From contig OX375877.1 of assembly GCA_947359465.1 (NCBI GenBank), positions 68,736,698 through 68,800,697 on the forward strand: a DNA stretch of 64,000 nt, read 5' to 3'. The notes below the pieces were generated by a model. That model saw nothing but the letters and a program-made list of their open reading frames with translations, was not told the DNA's origin and ran no database searches. Position numbers and translations under genes: made by a program. Shown here piece after piece: positions 11,848 through 21,880 of this stretch (positions within the stretch are counted from its first letter, which is position 1; each line of letters opens with the position of its first letter). Source of the stretch: Metellina segmentata (taxonomy: Eukaryota > Arthropoda > Arachnida > Araneae > Tetragnathidae).

Positions 11848-13326
11848 TCTCTACTATTAATCTATTACAAAAGAAAGTGCTTGTCTGTGTGTATGGGTTG
11901 TGTCCAGACGAATTTATAGCGCTTACAGTAATGAAATTTGGCAGACAGGTAGTTCTAAAGAGAACTCAATGCACCTGGAAGCCCGAATTTTAAAATCTAA
12001 TCTAGAACAGTTTTAATTTATTTAATAGCTTTTTCCCCTATACTTACAGTGAAATGAGCACAATGTTTCACCTTTATTTACGCTGAAATTAGCACAATGT
12101 TTGAGTGTTCATCTCTACTTTTGTAAAAGGATAGCATAACTCTTATTTCTTTAGCTTTAATACTCTTTGAAAGTACTAGGGGGCCCGACCCCTGCTCGCA
12201 AACGCTCGCCAACCCCCGGAGGATTGCTTTGCAATCCTCATTGATAGCTTCGCTTGCATCATTCGATGAAGACATGTGTCATAGCAGAAGAGATTGTTTA
12301 CAAAATATGATATTCCAAAAAAAAAAAATTATGTATAAATTTGTTGTCTTACAGAAACACTATATAGTACCTCTGGAATCAGAACTCGAACAATTTGGAA
12401 TTCAAATGAAAACTTTAAGCAAATATTGACTCGAAATGTGAGCGCTCCCTTGGAAATCGAATACCCAGCATTTTGCTTGTGTGTACATTTCCTCAGTACT
12501 CGAGGCACCCATTCACATTTGTAATGAGTTTGTTGTCGTAAGTTGTAGTACAAGCGTCTTGTTTAATTATAATTGTTGGCCCTGAAAATGGCCGATTACG
12601 CTACATATTTAATTGAGACTCGAGGCTTCGTGGTAAACAAACAATCGTACAGTGCTGCCAAAACGCGATTACAAATAACGTCATTTTTGTGTGCCAGGTA
12701 AGATAATTATATATATATATACTAGGTGGCCTGCCCCCTGTCGCTTACGCTCTCAAACCCCCAGAGAATTGCCAGCGAACCTTGCTTGATTCGCTCGCAT
12801 CAATGAAGACATTGTTTACAAAATATATTCAAAAAAAAATATTTTTCAAATATAAATTTCTTGTATTACAGAAAAATTATACAGTAACTCTGGAATCAGA
12901 ACTCGAACAATTTGGAATTCAAATGAAAACTTAGAACCAATTTTGACTCGAAATGTGAGCGCTGCTTTGAAAATAGAATACCCAGCATGCCGTATGTAAG
13001 CTGCAACAGCTCGACTAATATTCATTTTTTTTTCAATAAAATTTTATCCGATCAAGCTATAAATTCAATTCAGGCGCGTGGCTTCGTGGAAAACAAACAA
13101 TCGTACAGTATTGCCAAAATGCGATAACAAATAAAGTCTTATTTGCATGCCACGTAAGAGAATTATATATATAGATATATAATATATAGATAGCTATATT
13201 TCATTTTTATCAGTTATGCAATGTTTTGTTTATTACTGATTAATTAATTTTTTTTTTCGGAATCAGTGAGGTTCACTTTTTAAAAGCATAAACTGTCACG
13301 GGCAACGCCGTGCGGGTACTGCTAGT
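11848..13326 (+). mobile_element. Non-autonomous Helitron
   Basis: Starts TCTCTACTATTAA, inserted after an A. The 3' end has the hairpin CACGG-GCAACG-CCGTG (13297-13312) followed by CGGGTACTG and the terminal CTAGT (13322-13326), then T. This is the textbook Helitron architecture: rolling-circle, no TIR, 3' hairpin, CTRR end. No Rep or helicase motif is present. The interior is largely two copies of a ~500-bp unit, listed separately. The frames 12078-12275, 12229-12429 and 12329-12553 are chance frames inside it. Confidence 0.85.
12175..13180 (+). repeat. Internal tandem duplication of the Helitron
   Basis: Unit one starts ACTAGG at 12175, unit two starts ACTAGG at 12721. Both continue with a GC-rich block (CCCCTG, CGCTYRCGCTC, AACCCCC), then TCTGGAATCAGAACTCGAAC, ATTTGGAATTCAAATGAAAA, GACTCGAAATGTGAGCGCT and AACAAACAATCGTACAGT. 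Unit two is shorter by deletion. A TA microsatellite (about 12709-12721) sits at the join. Confidence 0.85.
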
Positions 13327-13679
13327 GTTAAATATGTGCCATCATGGGAACATGTCCTAAGGAACAACTGCGCTGGCACCCCTAAATAAAATTATTGACT
13401 AGCCATAATGGTTCAGACCCCTAGAACTTATGCTCATGATGTTCGTATTTAAACATTTTATATATGGATTATTAGGGTTTATATAAAGTGACTGCTACTT
13501 CAGTGGGTTAGATTGTGATATAAAACATTTGTACACACGTTTCTATAGGATGCAATTAGCTCTGTAGTTATCTCTGGACTCTGAAATTGTAAATTTAAAT
13601 TCATAGTCAGACCCCAAAATCGATACTATATTTTGTTTCCATTCCAGGTTTCCGGTGACTTATCAATTCAGTGTATTCA

Positions 13680-14240
13680 TGACAAATTTTATCTTAACCT
13701 TTAGGCTGTGGCGCTTAGATTTTTTTTAAACTCGTCTCACAGAACGGCTCTTTCGACGCATGTGTCCGACCCCTTTACCTAATCACCTAACTTGAGCAAT
13801 AGAGCCTTGAGTGGCATTTACGACTGACGCTTTCCCTTCGTTGTATTGTGTGGCGTATCGTTGGCGTGAGATAGATATCACCGGAGCGACCTTCTGCCTT
13901 CCCACAAAACGTTTACACCTCACGGTTGCCAGGAAGGGTACCGAAAAAAAGAAGAAACCCTCTAGAAGCTCAGTCACTGAGAGCTCGTAAATGGTGATCG
14001 AAGCCAGAGGTCATTTAAAAGGGAGATAACATCCGCATACCATGCCGCTGGTGTAAACGAAATTTTAGCACTAACAATTGTCTATCTTGCAGAAGCGTAA
14101 GGTTAATAAGACTAAATGGGTCGTCTATTGTCTCTAAATCCTAAATAAAGGAATTATTTGCTGTTTTCGTTTTAAAAAAAGGATATATTTTAAGAGCTTT
14201 ACATGAGGTATGAGATTTACATACACACTTCAATAAATCC
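13680..14240. other. Unassigned spacer
   Basis: No gene supported. The minus frame 13783-13977 (64 codons) has no recognisable motif. Confidence 0.4.
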
Positions 14241-14252
14241 TTCTATACGTCC

Positions 14253-14579
14253 GCCGACCAACCGGCATAGTGGTTAAGGTGTTAGCCTCTAGATCGGAAG
14301 GTTCCTGGTTCGAATCCGGGTCCGGGCAGGGATGTTTGTAAGCGTATGGTGTAGAGGCGGCTGGTGCACCTTAAATCTGTCGTGGCCGAAAGTCCTCATG
14401 TTGGGTTGGTGTGGAAGTTTGGAGAGTGGGGTGCCAGCTCAGGTGTTTCTTCGTCAATTGACCGTGGTTCAAAATTACGAAGTGTTGTCTTCAGATCTTT
14501 TCCCTAAGGGACTGATCCCGGACCGTCGTCAATAGCCCGTTGTGTTGCTCTCGACGTTAACTAAAAAATTACCAATTAC
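14253..14579 (+). mobile_element. SINE, head type A, near full length
   Basis: Close to the consensus of this family. The head runs GCCGACCAACCGGCATAGTG to the B box GGTTCGAATCC. The body contains GGTGTAGAGGCGGCTGGTGC, AAATCTGTCGTGGCCGAAAG and GACCGTGGTTCAAAATTACG. The tail is CGACGTTAACTAAAAAATTA then CCAATTACC. Frame 14332-14535 is a body translation seen again in other copies, not a gene. Confidence 0.93.
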
Positions 14580-14580
14580 C

Positions 14581-14880
14581 TCTAGATCAGATGGTTCCTA
14601 GTTCGAATCCGGGTCCGGGCATGTATGTTTGTAAGCGTATGGTGTAGAGGCGGCTGGTGCACCTTAAATCTGTCGTGGCCGAGAGTCCTCACGTTGAGTT
14701 GGCGTGGAAGTTTGGAGAGTGGGGTGCCAGCTCAGGTATTGCTTCTTCATCTTCGTCTTTGACCGTGGTTCAAAATTACGAGGTGTTGTCCTCGGATCTT
14801 TCCCTTAAGGGACTGATCCCGGACCGTCGTCAATAGCCCGTTGTGTTGCTCTAGTACGACGTTAATTAAAATTACTAAAT
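14581..14880 (+). mobile_element. SINE, head type A, 5' part of head missing
   Basis: Begins TCTAGATCAGATGG inside the head, directly after the tail of the preceding copy, and continues through a complete body to a TTAATTAAAATTAC tail. The direct abutment suggests either insertion into the previous tail or unequal exchange. Confidence 0.9.
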
Positions 14881-14894
14881 TACCCTCTATACGT

Positions 14895-15117
14895 CTGGCT
14901 GGTGCAGCTTAAATCTGCCGTGGCCGAAAGTCTTCACGTTGGGTTGGTGTGCAAGTTTGGAGAGAGGGGTGCCAGCTCAGGTGTTGCTTCGTCATCTGAC
15001 CGTGGTTCAAAATTACGAGGTGTTGTCCTCGGATCTTTCTCTTAAGGGATTTATCCCGGACCGTCGTCAATAGCCCGTTGTGTTGCTCTAGTACGACGTT
15101 AACTAAAAATTTACCAT
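14895..15117 (+). mobile_element. SINE body copy, head missing
   Basis: Begins at CTGGCTGGTGCAGC in the body, preceded by CTATACGT (14887-14894), and ends in CGACGTTAACTAAAAATTTA. The same 8-mer precedes the cluster (14243-14250) and follows this copy (15125-15132). Confidence 0.88.
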
Positions 15118-15132
15118 TTATCTGCTATACGT

Positions 15133-15205
15133 TCCGATACTGGATCGTCGCCTATAGCCCGTTAAGTTGCTGCAAACGACGTTAATAAAATACCTACTTA
15201 TACTT
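15133..15205 (+). mobile_element. SINE tail remnant
   Basis: Only the last ~70 bp survive: GGATCGTCGCCTATAGCCCG, then GTTGCTGCAAACGACGTTAA and a CCTACTTA tail. It is the fourth segment of the SINE cluster. Confidence 0.75.
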
Positions 15206-15234
15206 CCATGCGATCAATTTATAATTTCACATTT

Positions 15235-15400
15235 ATTTTGGGATACCAAGAAGCGAACGCATGTTAAAGATCGAAATTAAATTTCGTGTTTTCATTTTTT
15301 TTTAACCGACAGACTGGAAATTTTAAACTTGTATAAAGATTGATTTTTCTCCTCTTTCGGAAGAAATCGAGTTTTGTAACTTGACAAGACTGGTGTGCGA
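15235..15400 (+). repeat. Dispersed repeat pair, first copy
   Basis: Shares TTTCGTGTTTTCATTTTTTT, GACTGRMAA and the GAGGAATCGA-type block with 16318-16465 in the same order. The pair brackets a SINE and a miniature TIR element, so a ~1.1-kb segmental duplication followed by insertions is possible. Confidence 0.6.
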
Positions 15401-15562
15401 TTTGGATGCACTTCAATCGTTCCTTGCGAATTGTGAGATTTGAAAATTAAATCGAATCGTGTGATTTGCAATCGGACTATCTGAGCCTATTCGGATGAAA
15501 CTGAACTAGTGCTTTTTATAATGCGTTAATATACATGCACTACATTCGCTTCAGTCTACTCA

Positions 15563-15890
15563 TGGGGTCGCAGTACCAGTAGGAAGATTGACGGATTATA
15601 GCAATCGCTGAGGGTTGAGAGTTCGAAACTAAGTTTAACCAAACGTACACGAGGACTGATGCACGTCAAATCTGTCGTGGCCTCAAATGTCCTCACGTTG
15701 GCGTATTGTGGAAGTTTGGAGAGTGGGGTACCAGTTCAGGTGTTTACCTCGTCATCTGACCGTGGTTCAAAATTACGTGGTGTTATCATCGGATTTTTCC
15801 CTTGGGGATTGGTACCGGACCTTCGCCAATAGCCCGTTGTGTTGCTCCAATGCGATGCTAATTAATTACCAACCTACTTATACCTTGCCC
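15563..15890 (+). mobile_element. SINE, head type B
   Basis: The head differs from type A: GTCGCAGTACCAGTAGG, a TATAGCAATC region, and B box GAGAGTTCGAAACT followed by AACCAAACG and GTACACGAGGACTG. It then joins the same body (TCTGTCGTGGCCTCAAATGT, GGAAGTTTGGAGAGTGGGGT, GACCGTGGTTCAAAATTACG) and ends CGATGCTAATTAATTACCAA with CCTACTTA. This head-B plus shared-body structure recurs at 18733, 23801, 29182 and 31693. Confidence 0.88.
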
Positions 15891-15944
15891 TATTAGTGAG
15901 AGTATCAAACATCATATCATATCATCTTTATTTATATCATAATA

Positions 15945-16210
15945 CCAATTGAAGGGTTTGCTGCAAAGAGGATGTAACTCCATCCTATTGGTTTGGAGTT
16001 GTACGTGCTATCTCGTGGTAAAAAAACCCAATTCGTTTGGTGCAAGAAAGATGTAGCTTCAATCTTTAATCAAGAACAACTAAGCGGATTTATCAAAAAG
16101 AATATTTTACAGAAAAACTTAGAATTTTAAATTTTTAAACTTTTTTTCCTGTTTTACAAAAACTTGAAAAATTGGAGCTACCCCCTTTTTGCAGCAAACC
16201 CTTTAATTGG
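15945..16210. mobile_element. Miniature TIR element with ~38-bp ends
   Basis: CCAATTGAAGGGTTTGCTGC at 15945 is matched in inverted orientation by GCAGCAAACCCTTTAATTGG ending at 16210. Similarity continues inward (AAAGAGGATGTAACTCCA against the complement of TGGAGCTACCCCCTTTTT). Length 266 bp, non-coding. Superfamily not determined. Confidence 0.75.
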
Positions 16211-16317
16211 AAGACTATTTATATATCTTAGCCTTAACTTAGCAAGAATGCTTTTAGGTCTTTCAGAGGCAGTTGGACATATAGACGATTCGTCACATCT
16301 ATGTCTTTTACATTACC

Positions 16318-16465
16318 CAAAATCGGAATAAGGATGTTAAAAATCGAATAAGATTTCGTGTTTTCATTTTTTTACAGTCAGACTGACAAACTCTAGACTC
16401 GTTTAAGGATCGATTTTTTTTATCCTTTTTCGCGAGGAATCGATTGCAGAGTCAAAACAAAATCT
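16318..16465 (+). repeat. Dispersed repeat pair, second copy
   Basis: Partner of 15235-15400; contains GATTTCGTGTTTTCATTTTT and GTCAGACTGACAAACTC, then CGAGGAATCGATTGCAGAG. Confidence 0.6.
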
Positions 16466-17041
16466 CCGAAGGATATGAAGACTTCCTTTAACAACGCTCT
16501 GTCGTACAGACTGAATATTGTATTTATTTTCGGGTTCGGTGATTGCATTGAAATGTAGAAATGTCTCGCTTGAAGGGTGAATGCAATGCATATATAGCAT
16601 TCTCTCCCTTTCGACACTTGCTTTGACACGTGAAAAAATGTGTCTTGTCGGGAAAGTGTCGTTTCTGTTTTGGGAATGTCATGTAGAGATGGGATTTGGT
16701 TCCTGGACCGTTATCGATAGTACCCTGTCTCAATAAGTTCCGTGATCCACTTCATGTCTTTCCTACGGTAGAAGGAATACATTTGTGTGTGGAGGGGGGT
16801 TTCTGACAAAAATACTCTATTCGATATTGAATTTTCATGGATTTAGTTTTAGTTTAAATGTTTTAGTCGAGAGTTTCAAGTCACATCCGCCAAGAATCAA
16901 GAGCAACATGTTGCTAAGGAACGGGGAGTTTTAACAACTGCAATTATGAACCTGCGAGTAGGTGTTGCAAGTTCGATTCCCCAGGGAGTGTATTTGTCTT
17001 CTGTATCATGAAAGCTTCCGTCGAGTGTTTGTCCATTTATT
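16466..17041. other. Unassigned, possible old tRNA-like piece
   Basis: The three overlapping minus frames at 16403-16733 have no domain. Around 16945-16985 there is GTTGCAAGTTCGATTCCCC, which resembles a B box, but no convincing A box or body is visible. Confidence 0.3.
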
Positions 17042-17293
17042 TGACGTAGTTTGGCATCGGGCTATTGGCAACGGTCCTAGGACAACACCACGTAATTTTG
17101 AACCATGGTCAGGTAATGAGGTTACACCAGAGCTAGAACCTCACTGTCGAAAAGCCAACATTAAGCAAACGGAAAGAGGAAATTTGAGGCCACGACAGAT
17201 TTAACGTGCACCATCCCCATTGGTACACGACGGTCTTTGGATTCAAAATCTTCCGTTACTAATCCGTGACTCTTCCTACCGGACTACCATGGC
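17042..17293 (-). mobile_element. SINE, head type B, reverse orientation
   Basis: On the minus strand: a head ending near 17293, then CCAAAGACCGTCGTGTAC and GGTGCACGTTAAATCTGTCG, then the shared body, which is shortened and diverged around 17090-17160. The plus frame 16962-17204 is a chance frame over it. Confidence 0.75.
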
Positions 17294-17412
17294 CTCTCGT
17301 ACTATAAAAATCAAACAACCAAATTATACATTGCTTTTAACTATGATGTTACTATGACAACGTTTTTAGTAATGCTTTTTCCCATGCAGAGATAAATACA
17401 TTTTAAAATATT
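17294..17412. other. AT-rich spacer
   Basis: Short stretch between a SINE and a Tc1 element. Nothing recognised. Confidence 0.4.
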
Positions 17413-17481
17413 ATACACTACCCTGCAATAATAGACCGGACGTCAGTGGATGTGCTTAAAATCCGACTACTTGTTTGGGGG

Positions 17482-18240
17482 CGTTTTTCGTGGTATAGCC
17501 TGGAACCTTTGTATGTTGTTCCTGGTCAATTGGGTATAGTGGTTAAGGTGTTAGCCTCTAGATCGGAAGGTTCCTGGTTCGAATCCGGGTCCGGGCATGG
17601 ATGTTTGTAAGCGTATGGTGTAGAGGCGGCTGGTGCACCTTAAATCTGTCGTGGCCGAAAGTCCTCACGTTGGGTTGGCGTGGAAGTTTGGAGAGTGGGG
17701 TGCCAGCTCAGGTGTTGCTTCGTCATCTGACCGTGGTTCAAAATTACGAGGTGTTGTCCTCGGATCTTTCTCTTAAGGGACTGATCCCGGACCGTCGTCA
17801 ATAGCCCCTTGTGTTGCTCTAGTACGACGTTAACAAAAAAAGTACAAAAAAAAAGTACCTGGTCAATTGAACGCCGACGTCTTCATGAACATTTTGAACA
17901 ATCATATTCTTCCTACGCTCTGGTAGTTTATGGAATAGACGAATGTTAATTCCAGGACGACAACTCTTCATGTCATTTTACAGCCTCTGTCAGACAATGG
18001 TATAAAGATATGGATACAAAACGTCTTCCCTATCCTGCTCAGAGTCCCAACCTAAACCCCATAGAACATTTGTGGGGCGAGTTGGAGCGACGCTTATGGA
18101 CCAGGGAGCCACGTCAGAAATATACAGCTGAGCTTGCGACATTCTTGCAGTAGGAATGGACACAAATATCCATAGCAGTGTATCGAAACCTTGTTTAAAA
18201 TATGCCCAGAAGAGTTGCTAGTGTAAATGTAGCGCGTGGG
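17482..18240 (+). pseudogene. Tc1 transposase C-terminal remnant, split by a SINE
   Basis: Reading across the SINE, the frame gives FSWYSL, a PGQLNADVF segment, then (after a damaged stretch with a stop near 17925) QDDN and NPIEHLWGELE. There are 34 residues between the second catalytic Asp of QDDN and the Glu of NPIE, the DD34E spacing of Tc1. An in-frame TAG follows TFLQ near 18151 and a second stop lies near 18197. Non-functional: first Asp absent, stops, SINE insertion. Confidence 0.88.
17533..17857 (+). mobile_element. SINE type A inserted in Tc1 transposase, 12-bp TSD
   Basis: CCTGGTCAATTG flanks it at 17521-17532 and 17858-17869. Removing the SINE and one target copy restores an uninterrupted Tc1 reading frame. 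The head lacks its first ~11 nt (starts GGTATAGTGG). The body is full and the tail is AAAAAAAGTAC repeated. Confidence 0.95.
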
Positions 18241-18343
18241 GGGGGGGACCATCCCCCTATTAAAGCATGTATTATTTCCCTTATACCATCAGATCTTGCC
18301 GTCCGATCCATTATTGTAGGGTAGTGTATCTTTAAGAAACATG

Positions 18344-18681
18344 AGGTAATTGGTAATTGGTAATTTTAGTTAACGTCGTACTAGAGCAACACAACGGGCT
18401 ATTGACGACGGTCCGCGATCAGTCCCTTAAGGGAAAGATCCGAGGACAACACCTCGTAATTTTGAACCACGGTCAGATGACGAAGCAACACCTGAACTGG
18501 CACCCCACTCTCCAAACTTCCACGCCAACCCAACGTGATGACTTTCGGCCACGACAGATTTAAGGTGCACCAGCCGCCTCTACACCATACGCTTACAAAC
18601 ATCCATGCCCGGACCCGGATTCGAACCAGAAACCTTCCGATCCAGAGGCTAACACCTTAACCACTAAACCGGTTGGTCGGC
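18344..18681 (-). mobile_element. SINE type A, reverse, full length
   Basis: On the minus strand it starts GCCGACCAACCGG (near 18681) and runs through the B box and the full body to a GTTAACTAAAATTACC tail near 18344. Imperfect duplicates AAGAAACATGA (from 18334) and AAGGAACATGA (from 18684) suggest the target duplication. It inserted 17 bp outside the right end of the Tc1. Frames 18357-18563 and 18399-18602 are SINE translations. Confidence 0.92.
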
Positions 18682-18732
18682 TAAAGGAACATGAAAGAAA
18701 GATGGTACTTAAATCTTTCGAGTTATCATTGG

Positions 18733-19052
18733 GCCTTAGCCCAGTTGGAAAAGTAACGGTTTAGCAATTGGAAGGTAGTGAGATCGAAACTTGGTCCAAC
18801 TAAATGCCGTCGTGTACATAGGAGCTGGTGCACGTTCAATTTGTCGTGTCCCCAAATGTCCTCACGTTGTCGTGGTCTGGACATTTGGCAAGTGGAGTGC
18901 CTGCTCAGGCCAGTTGACTTCGTCATCTGACCGTGGTTCAAAATTAAGAGGTGGTGGTGTTGTCCTTCGATCTTTCCTTTCGGGATTGATCCCGCATCAT
19001 CGCCAATGCCCGTTGTGTTGCTCCAGTGCGACGTTACTTCAACTACCAACTT
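18733..19052 (+). mobile_element. SINE, head type B
   Basis: Head TAGCCCAGTTGG, then GAGATCGAAACTTGGTCCAA and GCCGTCGTGTACATAGGAGC. It joins the shared body with a small insertion near 18945-18960 and ends CAGTGCGACGTTACTTCAAC. The frames 18726-19067 (-) and 18791-19120 (+) are translations of it. Confidence 0.85.
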
Positions 19053-19750
19053 ACAGTTGTAATACAACTGTCAGCTTAAATTTATGGCAAATATTTTCTC
19101 CACACAGGGAGTATCTTTGACGAACGTTTCACGATTTCTAATTTTAATCGAGGAGAAACTTGTCACTCACGATGGAGTGGTCCGAGGTAAATTCTGAGAT
19201 CAAATTAGAATTATGATGGCATCTGAGTCAACGCACTAACGAAAATTGATTGGTACATGTTTACGAATGCAAAACCGGTTTTAATAAGAATTTGATTTTT
19301 ATTTATCTGAGATGTATGCTTTTCGATATTTATTTGCATATGACTGATTCGTTTGATTGCATAACGTATAAACTCCAACAGGAAAAAAAGATTGAATCGA
19401 CTCTCAAAATGTTTGCTGATAATTTTTTGATAGTACTATTTTATTCATTCTCGGTTTAGAAATCTATTTCCGGAAAGTGTTTTACTCATTTTGAGTAATG
19501 GTATAAGGTACTACCAATATTGTTTTGAAATATTTCTTGATTCATTTTAAAACATTCTGAAAGATGAAAAAATGTTTTATATTTTTTCTTTACCCGTTGA
19601 CAATGTATAAATGTTGCGAAAGAAATTTTCTTAACGTTATCACATTCAGTTTAAAGAATAGAAATAAATAAAATGCCAGAGGAAAATGTTAAAAGTTGAG
19701 AGTTACGAATTTTAACTTTAGTGTGTATTTCCATATTCGCTATTACCATC
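19053..19750. other. AT-rich spacer
   Basis: No supported feature. The 69-codon plus frame 19250-19459 has no domain or codon bias. Confidence 0.4.
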
Positions 19751-19753
19751 CGC

Positions 19754-19830
19754 TTACCTGGTATAGAGGTCAGAGATTGTCTACCGACAAGTTGTTCCGG
19801 GTTCGAATCCCATTTTGTAAGCGCATGGAT
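19754..19830 (+). mobile_element. tRNA-like sequence, third head type (SINE-like)
   Basis: TTACCTGGTATAGAGGTCAG resembles an A box region and GGGTTCGAATCCC is a near-perfect B box 40-50 nt later, with a GTCTACCGAC loop between. The following ~200 bp (to about 20028) does not match the body used by head types A and B. It may be an independent tRNA-derived SINE. An intact tRNA is unlikely because the acceptor arms do not pair convincingly. Confidence 0.5.
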
Positions 19831-20041
19831 GGATGTGATTGGTCACTGTTTGACTCGCCACACTCTACAACAGCATACGAAAAAAGATACATGTGCATGC
19901 GTAATCCATTTCTATACAGAAAACCTGCCGGAACGCATGCGTAATTCAGACAATTTAGTGTCGCAGGACTGATGTTGGATCAATGCGTGGCTTGCCTTAG
20001 AAAAATCAGCGGCAGTCCACTGCGTGCTCCCTCATAATTAG

Positions 20042-20439
20042 AATCGGTCTGGTGGTTAAGGTGTTAGCCTCTAGATCGGAAGGTTTCTGGTTCAAATCCG
20101 GGTCAGTGAATGGATATTTGTAAGCGTATGGTGAAGAGGCGGCTGGTGTACCTTGTATCAGTCGTGGTCACAAGTCCTCACGTTAGATTGATGTGGAAGT
20201 TTGGAGAATAGGGTGCCATCCTCAAGTGTTACCTCGTCATCTGACCGTGGTTCAAAATTACGTGGTGTTGTCCTCGGATCTTAACCTTAGGGGATTGGCT
20301 TAGGTGTTGCCTCGTCATCTGACTGTGATTCAAAATTACGTGGTGTTATCCTCAGATATTTCCCATAGAGGATTGATTTTGGTCCTTCGTCAATAGCCAG
20401 TTGTGTTGCTCTAGTACTACGGTAATTTAAATTTCTTTA
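20042..20439 (+). mobile_element. SINE type A with internal duplication
   Basis: Flanked by CCCTCATAATTAG (20029-20041) and CCCTCATAAGTAG (20440-20452), a 13-bp target duplication with one difference. The body segment GTTRCCTCGTCATCTGAC to TCAAAATTACGTGGTGTT occurs twice (about 20228-20280 and 20305-20360), making this copy ~70 bp longer than its relatives. The head begins within GGTCTGGTGG. Confidence 0.92.
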
Positions 20440-20446
20440 CCCTCAT

Positions 20447-20600
20447 AAGTAGATCCTCTCGGACACATGTCCTTTAGTTGTATACGGGTTTCATGGCCAC
20501 GAGGTACTGATAGTGATAGCACGAGGTAGTGATATTTCCTGTTCCCACGAGGTTTACTGTCTTTAGTAAATATGGAGGTCGAGCTCCGAGGTATCCAAAC
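20447..20600 (+). repeat. Family H body, partial
   Basis: Shares TACTGTCTTTAGTAAA-ATGGAGGTCG, a GAGGT block and GTATACGGGTTTCATGGC with 45114-45343 and 27911-28125, in the same order. The terminal hairpin core is absent. Minus frame 20427-20642 is a chance frame over it. Confidence 0.5.
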
Positions 20601-20859
20601 TATCCTTTTCTGCTTTGATCCCAATATTATACTCACTGCCAAAAGTTAAGCACGAAAGGTAAAATGCACAAAACAAACCCGACAAGTACTGCTTTGATTG
20701 ACACGAAATGCGGCAGGAAAGTAGCAAACAGGTTCATTCATGAAACAAAACAAAGAATTAAGTACAAAGATGAAAGTAATATTGAATTTTTATAAATTAT
20801 AAGATGAAGTCATGTTGGAGTCCTTAACAAAATAATTTTTAATTGCAAAAAAAACCACA

Positions 20860-21880
20860 TTAATAGGGTATGTGACCACCCCTTATCATCATCATACAAA
20901 GTTTACAGCGTGTGACCATGCTTTCCATGTTGTGATAAACCACCCCAGAGTCAAGTAATCGCTATTCCTCCTGTAGAGCAGTTTGCGACTCTGTAAAAGT
21001 AGCTGGGGGTAGGAAACGTGGATACATAGCACGGCCGAGGGCATCCCAAATATGTTAAGTGGGATTAAGGTCGGACGAGTACGCTGGACAAACTTACGCG
21101 CAATCCCCTCACTCCAGGTAGTTGTCGACGATGCCAGTTCTATAGGGTCGCGCATTATCATCCATTAAAACGAAGGAAGGACCAACTGCTACAGTGTATA
21201 ATCTCACAGGGGGTTCTAGGACTTCATCCTGATACTGGACAGCCGTCACAGAACCCCGTCAATAGATGTGCAGGTCGGTGTGATATCCCAACGAAATCTA
21301 GGCCCACACCACGATGCTTCCATCTCGGAATGCTTGATGTTCTGGGGCCGATTGCGTGTGCATTGTTCTCCAGACATTTACACGTTTGTCATCTGGCTCC
21401 ACGGCAAATATCGATTCATTCGTGAACATAACCTTAGCACAGTCCAATTCATATGTTGCCGACACCACTTTAATCGTGTCCCTCTGCATTGGACGGATAG
21501 AGGAACACAAACTCGTGGTACCCGGTCGTACAGTCCATTCATGTGTAGCCTTCGTCGCACAATAATGGCAAATATCGTCTTACCAATGAACGCTGCAACT
21601 ATAGATGTGACACGTGTGGAGATCAATCTAAGATTCCGCTTCGCTACAACAGCAATATATCGATCTTCCGCGTGTGTCGTAACCAATGGTTAGCCCTGTC
21701 ACAGGTCTTCGGACAACTGTTTGGAATTGTTTCCATAATCGTGAAATGACCTATTGATGATCACCGAAGAGCAACATCAGTGATTGATTGCCCTGCTTTC
21801 AAGGCGTCCCATAGAACGCCAGCGCTCACTATCTGCCATTCGTCTTCTTGAAGCCATAGAAACACGTCCGTCTTGGACAT
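20860..21880 (-). pseudogene. Near full-length Tc1-like transposase pseudogene
   Basis: Runs from an ATG at 21880 to a TAA at 20860, about 1,020 bp, close to the ~340 codons of this family. Recognisable segments in order: GRLES (N-terminal HTH region), HAEDRYIAVVAKR and VRRRLHMNGLY (second HTH), then FTNESIFAVEPDDKRV (first catalytic site), FRDGSIVVWA, LMDDNARP-like (second Asp, read from about 21160), the PIE-region relic THHIWDALGRA, and RGGHIPY at the C-terminus. There are several frameshifts and stops, and the first catalytic Asp is Asn. Not functional. Confidence 0.85.

Larger units (their letters stand above)
11576..13673. mobile_element. Element with Tc1-like TIRs, enlarged by a Helitron
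   Basis: The left end CACTGTACTGACAAAAAGTC followed by ACCGGACACCTGG is matched by the inverted right end (13640-13673), whose reverse complement reads CACTGAATTGATAAGTCACC then GGAAACCTGG. Ends of this kind are typical of Tc1/mariner elements. The right side is followed by TA, as expected for that group; the left flank reads TT. No transposase frame survives. Subtracting the nested Helitron leaves about 620 bp, so it was probably a non-autonomous copy. Confidence 0.6.
17416..18326 (+). mobile_element. Deleted Tc1-like element with TIRs and TA TSD
   Basis: The left end CACTACCCTGCAATAATAGA then CCGGACG is matched by the inverted right end (18296-18326). Both sides are flanked by TA (17414-17415, 18327-18328), the Tc1/mariner target duplication. 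Without the SINE and its duplicated target the element is about 574 bp, under half the usual 1.3-1.6 kb. The missing part includes the DNA-binding domain and the first catalytic Asp. Confidence 0.92.

Noticed and set aside
14332..17804. Recurrent ~67-codon frames beginning MFVSVWCRGGWCTLNL
   Set aside because: They repeat only because the SINE body repeats. Frames differ between copies by indels and have no domain, so this is not a protein family.
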